Assembly: GCA_002352205.1 (NCBI GenBank)
Contig: DEHZ01000005.1
Coordinates: 248,001 to 312,000, forward strand
Direction of reading: 5' to 3'
DNA from: Flavobacterium sp. UBA2787
GTDB lineage: Bacteria > Bacteroidota > Bacteroidia > Flavobacteriales > Flavobacteriaceae
DNA length: 64,000 nt
Shown here: in pieces, positions 61,289-64,000 of the stretch
How the letters are laid out: every line of letters begins with the position of its first letter
Numbering within the stretch: position 1 is the stretch's first letter
Position numbers and translations under genes: made by a program
Notes under the pieces: model-generated
What the model was told of the DNA's origin: nothing
The model's input: the letters and a program-made list of their open reading frames with translations, nothing else
Databases searched by the model: none

Positions 61289-62278
61289 TTAAAATAAATT
61301 ATTCTCCACCAAATACTCCGCAATTTGCACCGTATTGGTTGCTGCACCTTTGCGTAAATTATCCGCTACAATCCACATATTTAAGGTGTTGGGCTGACTT
61401 TCATCACGGCGAATTCTACCTACAAAAACATCATCTTTGCCTTGAGCATAAATAGGCATCGGATAAGTTTTGGTGTCTAAATTATCTTGAACGGTAACGC
61501 CTGAAGTATTGTGTAAAAGTGAACGCACTTCATTTACATCAAAATCATTTAAAAATTCAACATTTACGGCTTCACTATGTCCACCAACTACAGGAATTCG
61601 GATGGCGGTTGCGGTCACAGCAATGCTTCTATCACCCATAATTTTTTGGGTTTCACGAACCAATTTCATTTCTTCTTTGGTGTAGCCGTTGTCTTCAAAC
61701 ACATCACATTGTGGGATAGCATTTCGATGAATTGGATATGGATAAGCCATTTCGCCTTTCACACCGGCGTATTCATTTTCTAATTGTTGAACTGCTTTTA
61801 CACCCGTTCCTGTAATGGATTGATACGTGGAAACAATCACTCGTTTTACGTTGTATTTTTTATGTAATGGATTTAAAACCATCACCATTTGAATGGTAGA
61901 GCAGTTTGGATTAGCAATGATTTTATCGTCTTTAGTTAATTCGGAAGCATTGATTTCCGGAACCACTAATTTTTTAGTAGGATCCATTCGCCAAGCGGAA
62001 GAATTGTCGATTACGGTTGTGCCTGCTTCAGCAAATTTAGGAGCCCAAGCTAAGGAAGTTTCTCCTCCGGCAGAAAATAGGGCAATGTCGGGACGCATTT
62101 CAACGGCTGTTTGCAATCCAACTACCTTATATTTATTTCCTTTGAATTCAATTTCTTTTCCAACCGACTTTTCAGAAGCAACCGGAATTAATTCCGTAAT
62201 CGGAAAATTTCTTTCTGCTAAAACTTGAAGCATTACTTCGCCTACCATTCCGGTAGCACCAACAACGGCAACTCTCAT
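61289..62278 (-). CDS. asd: aspartate-semialdehyde dehydrogenase
   Basis: 329-aa NADPH-dependent enzyme of the lysine/threonine/methionine pathway, also needed for peptidoglycan precursors. NADP-binding VGATGMVGEVML at 6-17, the catalytic Cys126 in NPNCSTIQ, and the His-containing PVVGGHSEAVNVEF are visible. Full length. Single gene. Confidence 0.96.
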   Translation of the reverse strand: MRVAVVGATGMVGEVMLQVLAERNFPITELIPVASEKSVGKEIEFKGNKYKVVGLQTAVEMRPDIALFSAGGETSLAWAPKFAEAGTTVIDNSSAWRMDPTKKLVVPEINASELTKDDKIIANPNCSTIQMVMVLNPLHKKYNVKRVIVSTYQSITGTGVKAVQQLENEYAGVKGEMAYPYPIHRNAIPQCDVFEDNGYTKEEMKLVRETQKIMGDRSIAVTATAIRIPVVGGHSEAVNVEFLNDFDVNEVRSLLHNTSGVTVQDNLDTKTYPMPIYAQGKDDVFVGRIRRDESQPNTLNMWIVADNLRKGAATNTVQIAEYLVENNLF

Positions 62279-62383
62279 ACTAATTATTTAAAAGGTTAAA
62301 ACTTATGCAAAAGTATAGAATTAATTGTTGTGAAAAATGGCTTTAACAAAAAATAACAAATTGTTATATTTAAAACAATTTGT

Positions 62384-62411
62384 AAAAATACCCCTTGTTT
62401 TCAGCAAGGGG
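62384..62411 (-). terminator. terminator after mscL
   Basis: Stem CCCCTTG / CAAGGGG, 7-nt loop, followed by TATTTTTAC on the minus strand. 31 bp past the mscL stop. Confidence 0.7.
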
Positions 62412-62442
62412 TTTAGTTAGAATATATAATGTAGCGGAACTT

Positions 62443-62850
62443 CTATTTTTTTAATAAATCTCTAATTTCTGTTAGCAATTGTTCTTGAGTTGGACCGGCT
62501 GGTGGAGCAGGAGCCTCTTCTTTTGGCTTTCTCATTTTGTTGTAAGCCTTAATTATCATAAACATTACAAAACCAACAATAACTAAATTAACTAAAGTAT
62601 TTACCCAAGCACCCCAACGAATGGCAACTTCGGGAACGGCGGCAACACCTTCAGATTCTGCTACAGCAGCTTGTAAAACTACTTTCATTTCAGAAAAATC
62701 AACACCACCGGTTAACATTCCTACAATAGGCATAACGATGTCGCTCACAAATCCGTTGACTACAGCCCCAACAGCTCCAGCCATAATTACAGCAACCGCA
62801 AATTCAATTACGTTTCCTGTCATGATGAAATTCTTGAATTCTTTTAACAT
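62443..62850 (-). CDS. mscL: large-conductance mechanosensitive channel
   Basis: 135 aa. MLKEFKNFIMTGNVIEFAVAVIMAGAVGAVVNGFVSDIVMPIVG is the classic N-terminal amphipathic helix plus TM1 of MscL, in parts. The second helix WVNTLVNLVIVGFVMFMIIKAYNKM and a C-terminal acidic/basic bundle (TEIRDLLKK) follow. It opens on hypo-osmotic shock to release solutes. The periplasmic loop is longer than in E. coli. Confidence 0.96.
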   Translation of the reverse strand: MLKEFKNFIMTGNVIEFAVAVIMAGAVGAVVNGFVSDIVMPIVGMLTGGVDFSEMKVVLQAAVAESEGVAAVPEVAIRWGAWVNTLVNLVIVGFVMFMIIKAYNKMRKPKEEAPAPPAGPTQEQLLTEIRDLLKK

Positions 62851-62915
62851 ATTTAGTTGTTTTAAAAGTTTGTAAAACGAAGTTAGTTAAAATTTTAACA
62901 TATACAATAAAAAAA

Positions 62916-64000
62916 TTATTCTCTGTAAAAAATTCGCTTGACCCGTTGCGAGATTCCGGTAAGTATTTCATACGGAATAGTATTCAATTGATTTGCCATC
63001 AATGTAGCAGAAGGATTTTCGCCTAAAACAATCACTTCATTTCCTTCAATACACGGAATGGTGGTGACATCAACCATCAACATATCCATACAAATACTGC
63101 CAACAATAGTAGCTTTTTGGTTGTTTATCATAACAAAACCAAGTCCGTTCCCCCAACTTCTTCTAATTCCGTCGGCATAACCAATTGGAATAGTGGCGAT
63201 TCGGGTTTCTTTTTCGGCAATAAATCGTCGGCCATAACCCACACTTTCGCCTGCTTTAATGGTTCTTACTTGGGAAATAATGGATTTTAAAGTTCCAACA
63301 TTTTCCAAAAACTTTTGCTCGTTGGCATCGTTTGAAATGCCATACAAACCAATTCCTAATCGAACCATATCGAATTGTGCTTGCGGATAATTTGAAATTC
63401 CGGAAGTATTTAAAATATGCCGAATCGGATTAATTTCTAATTCCTTACTTATATAGTTAGAAATGCGGTTGAATTTTTCAATTTGTTCCAAAGCAAATTC
63501 GTTGTGTGCTAAATCATCACTCGTTGCCATATGCGACAAAATGCTTTTCACTTGAATTGTTTTAGAATTTTTTAAGATTGAAATTAATTCTTCTAAATGT
63601 ATTTCATCAAAACCTAATCGATGCATTCCGGTATCAATTTTAATATGAATCGGAAAATGCTTCAAATGTTTTTGTCTTGCAATTTTTAAAAAGGCATTCA
63701 ATCCTTTCAAACTATAAATTTCGGGTTCCAATTGATGTTGAATGATGGCTTCAAAACTGGTCGATTCCGGATTTAAAACCATAATCGGTAATTGAATTCC
63801 GTTGCTTTTGAGTGAAATTCCTTCATCGGCGAAAGCCACACCTAAATAATCCACTTTGTGATACTCTAATAATTTGGCAATTTCCAAACCGCCGTTTCCA
63901 TAACCGAAAGCTTTTACCATCACCATCATTTTGGTTTCAGGCTCAAGTTTGGCTTTGTAAAAATTTAAATTGTGTGAAATGGCGTTTAGGTTAATTTCCA
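62916..64000 (-). CDS. alr: alanine racemase, 5' end outside the window
   Basis: PLP enzyme making D-alanine for peptidoglycan. The PLP lysine is in MVMVKAFGYGNGG, and the other motifs are present: HIKIDTGMHRLGF, VRLGIGLYGI, and the catalytic Tyr region ESVGYGRRF, TIPIGYADGIRRSWGNG and SICMDMLMVDVT. The reading frame continues through the window edge (EINLNAISHNLNFYKAKLEP before KMMVMVKA), so the true start lies beyond 64000. Whether it is fused to MurF, as in some Bacteroidetes, cannot be seen. Confidence 0.93.
   Translation of the reverse strand, partial: EINLNAISHNLNFYKAKLEPETKMMVMVKAFGYGNGGLEIAKLLEYHKVDYLGVAFADEGISLKSNGIQLPIMVLNPESTSFEAIIQHQLEPEIYSLKGLNAFLKIARQKHLKHFPIHIKIDTGMHRLGFDEIHLEELISILKNSKTIQVKSILSHMATSDDLAHNEFALEQIEKFNRISNYISKELEINPIRHILNTSGISNYPQAQFDMVRLGIGLYGISNDANEQKFLENVGTLKSIISQVRTIKAGESVGYGRRFIAEKETRIATIPIGYADGIRRSWGNGLGFVMINNQKATIVGSICMDMLMVDVTTIPCIEGNEVIVLGENPSATLMANQLNTIPYEILTGISQRVKRIFYRE

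Overview
The window looks like chromosomal DNA of a gliding, low-GC member of the Flavobacteriaceae, most likely Flavobacterium or a close relative. Evidence: AT-rich sequence; a GldH gliding lipoprotein next to a RicT/PSP1 protein; two very large exported proteins with type IX secretion (T9SS) type A C-terminal sorting domains; a PID-CTERM protein; three TonB-dependent receptors with carboxypeptidase-regulatory-like N-terminal domains; no clear Shine-Dalgarno sequences; and several promoters of the Bacteroidetes type TTG-N17..21-TAnnTTTG. No phage, plasmid, CRISPR array or recognisable defence system is visible. The mobile DNA consists of two single-gene RAYT (Y1 transposase) loci with their own REP palindromes.

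Layout. 0.1-7 kb (minus strand): CoA-transferase subunit A, a class A penicillin-binding protein, gldH, ricT, REP/RAYT locus 1, and the tRNA hydroxylase trhO. 7-10 kb: a tiny Tat lipoprotein made almost only of YYDDG repeats, followed after 17 bp by a GT4-GT9 glycosyltransferase fusion, then a bacilliredoxin. 10-23 kb: a metal island with TonB receptor, DtxR-family regulator, ZIP transporter, a FeoB-associated Cys-rich mini-protein (42 aa), a FecA-like TonB receptor and feoAB, interrupted by a small lipoprotein / TPR histidine kinase / response regulator module; a SCO protein follows. The two TonB receptors and feoA share a near-identical upstream motif, so a single DtxR-type regulon is plausible. 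23-29 kb: a T9SS-exported beta-propeller protein and an M13 peptidase. 29-34 kb (minus): alcohol dehydrogenase, nadD, gmk, a lipoprotein, yicC, an EamA transporter and an ArsC/Spx-like protein. 34.5 kb: a CAU-anticodon tRNA, then a PID-CTERM protein. 35-41 kb: ribE (minus) and the block pdxA, DUF177, rpmF, fabH, accB, accC. 41-45 kb: a sigma-54 response regulator convergent with a hybrid histidine kinase. 45-55 kb: exported peptidases (DPP5-like S9, reprolysin-like with FN3/GEVED modules, prolyl oligopeptidase), a FAD oxidoreductase, mtgA and DoxX. 55-59 kb: a likely zinc/copper uptake locus (His-rich small protein, ZnuD-like TonB receptor, lipoprotein). 59-61 kb: REP/RAYT locus 2 among small unknown genes. 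61-64 kb: asd, mscL, and alr running off the right end.

Most of the window is housekeeping. The parts that deserve a closer look are the YYDDG-lipoprotein/GT pair, the shared metal-responsive operator, the second REP family (one copy supplies the end of an ORF), and the His-rich/TonB locus.
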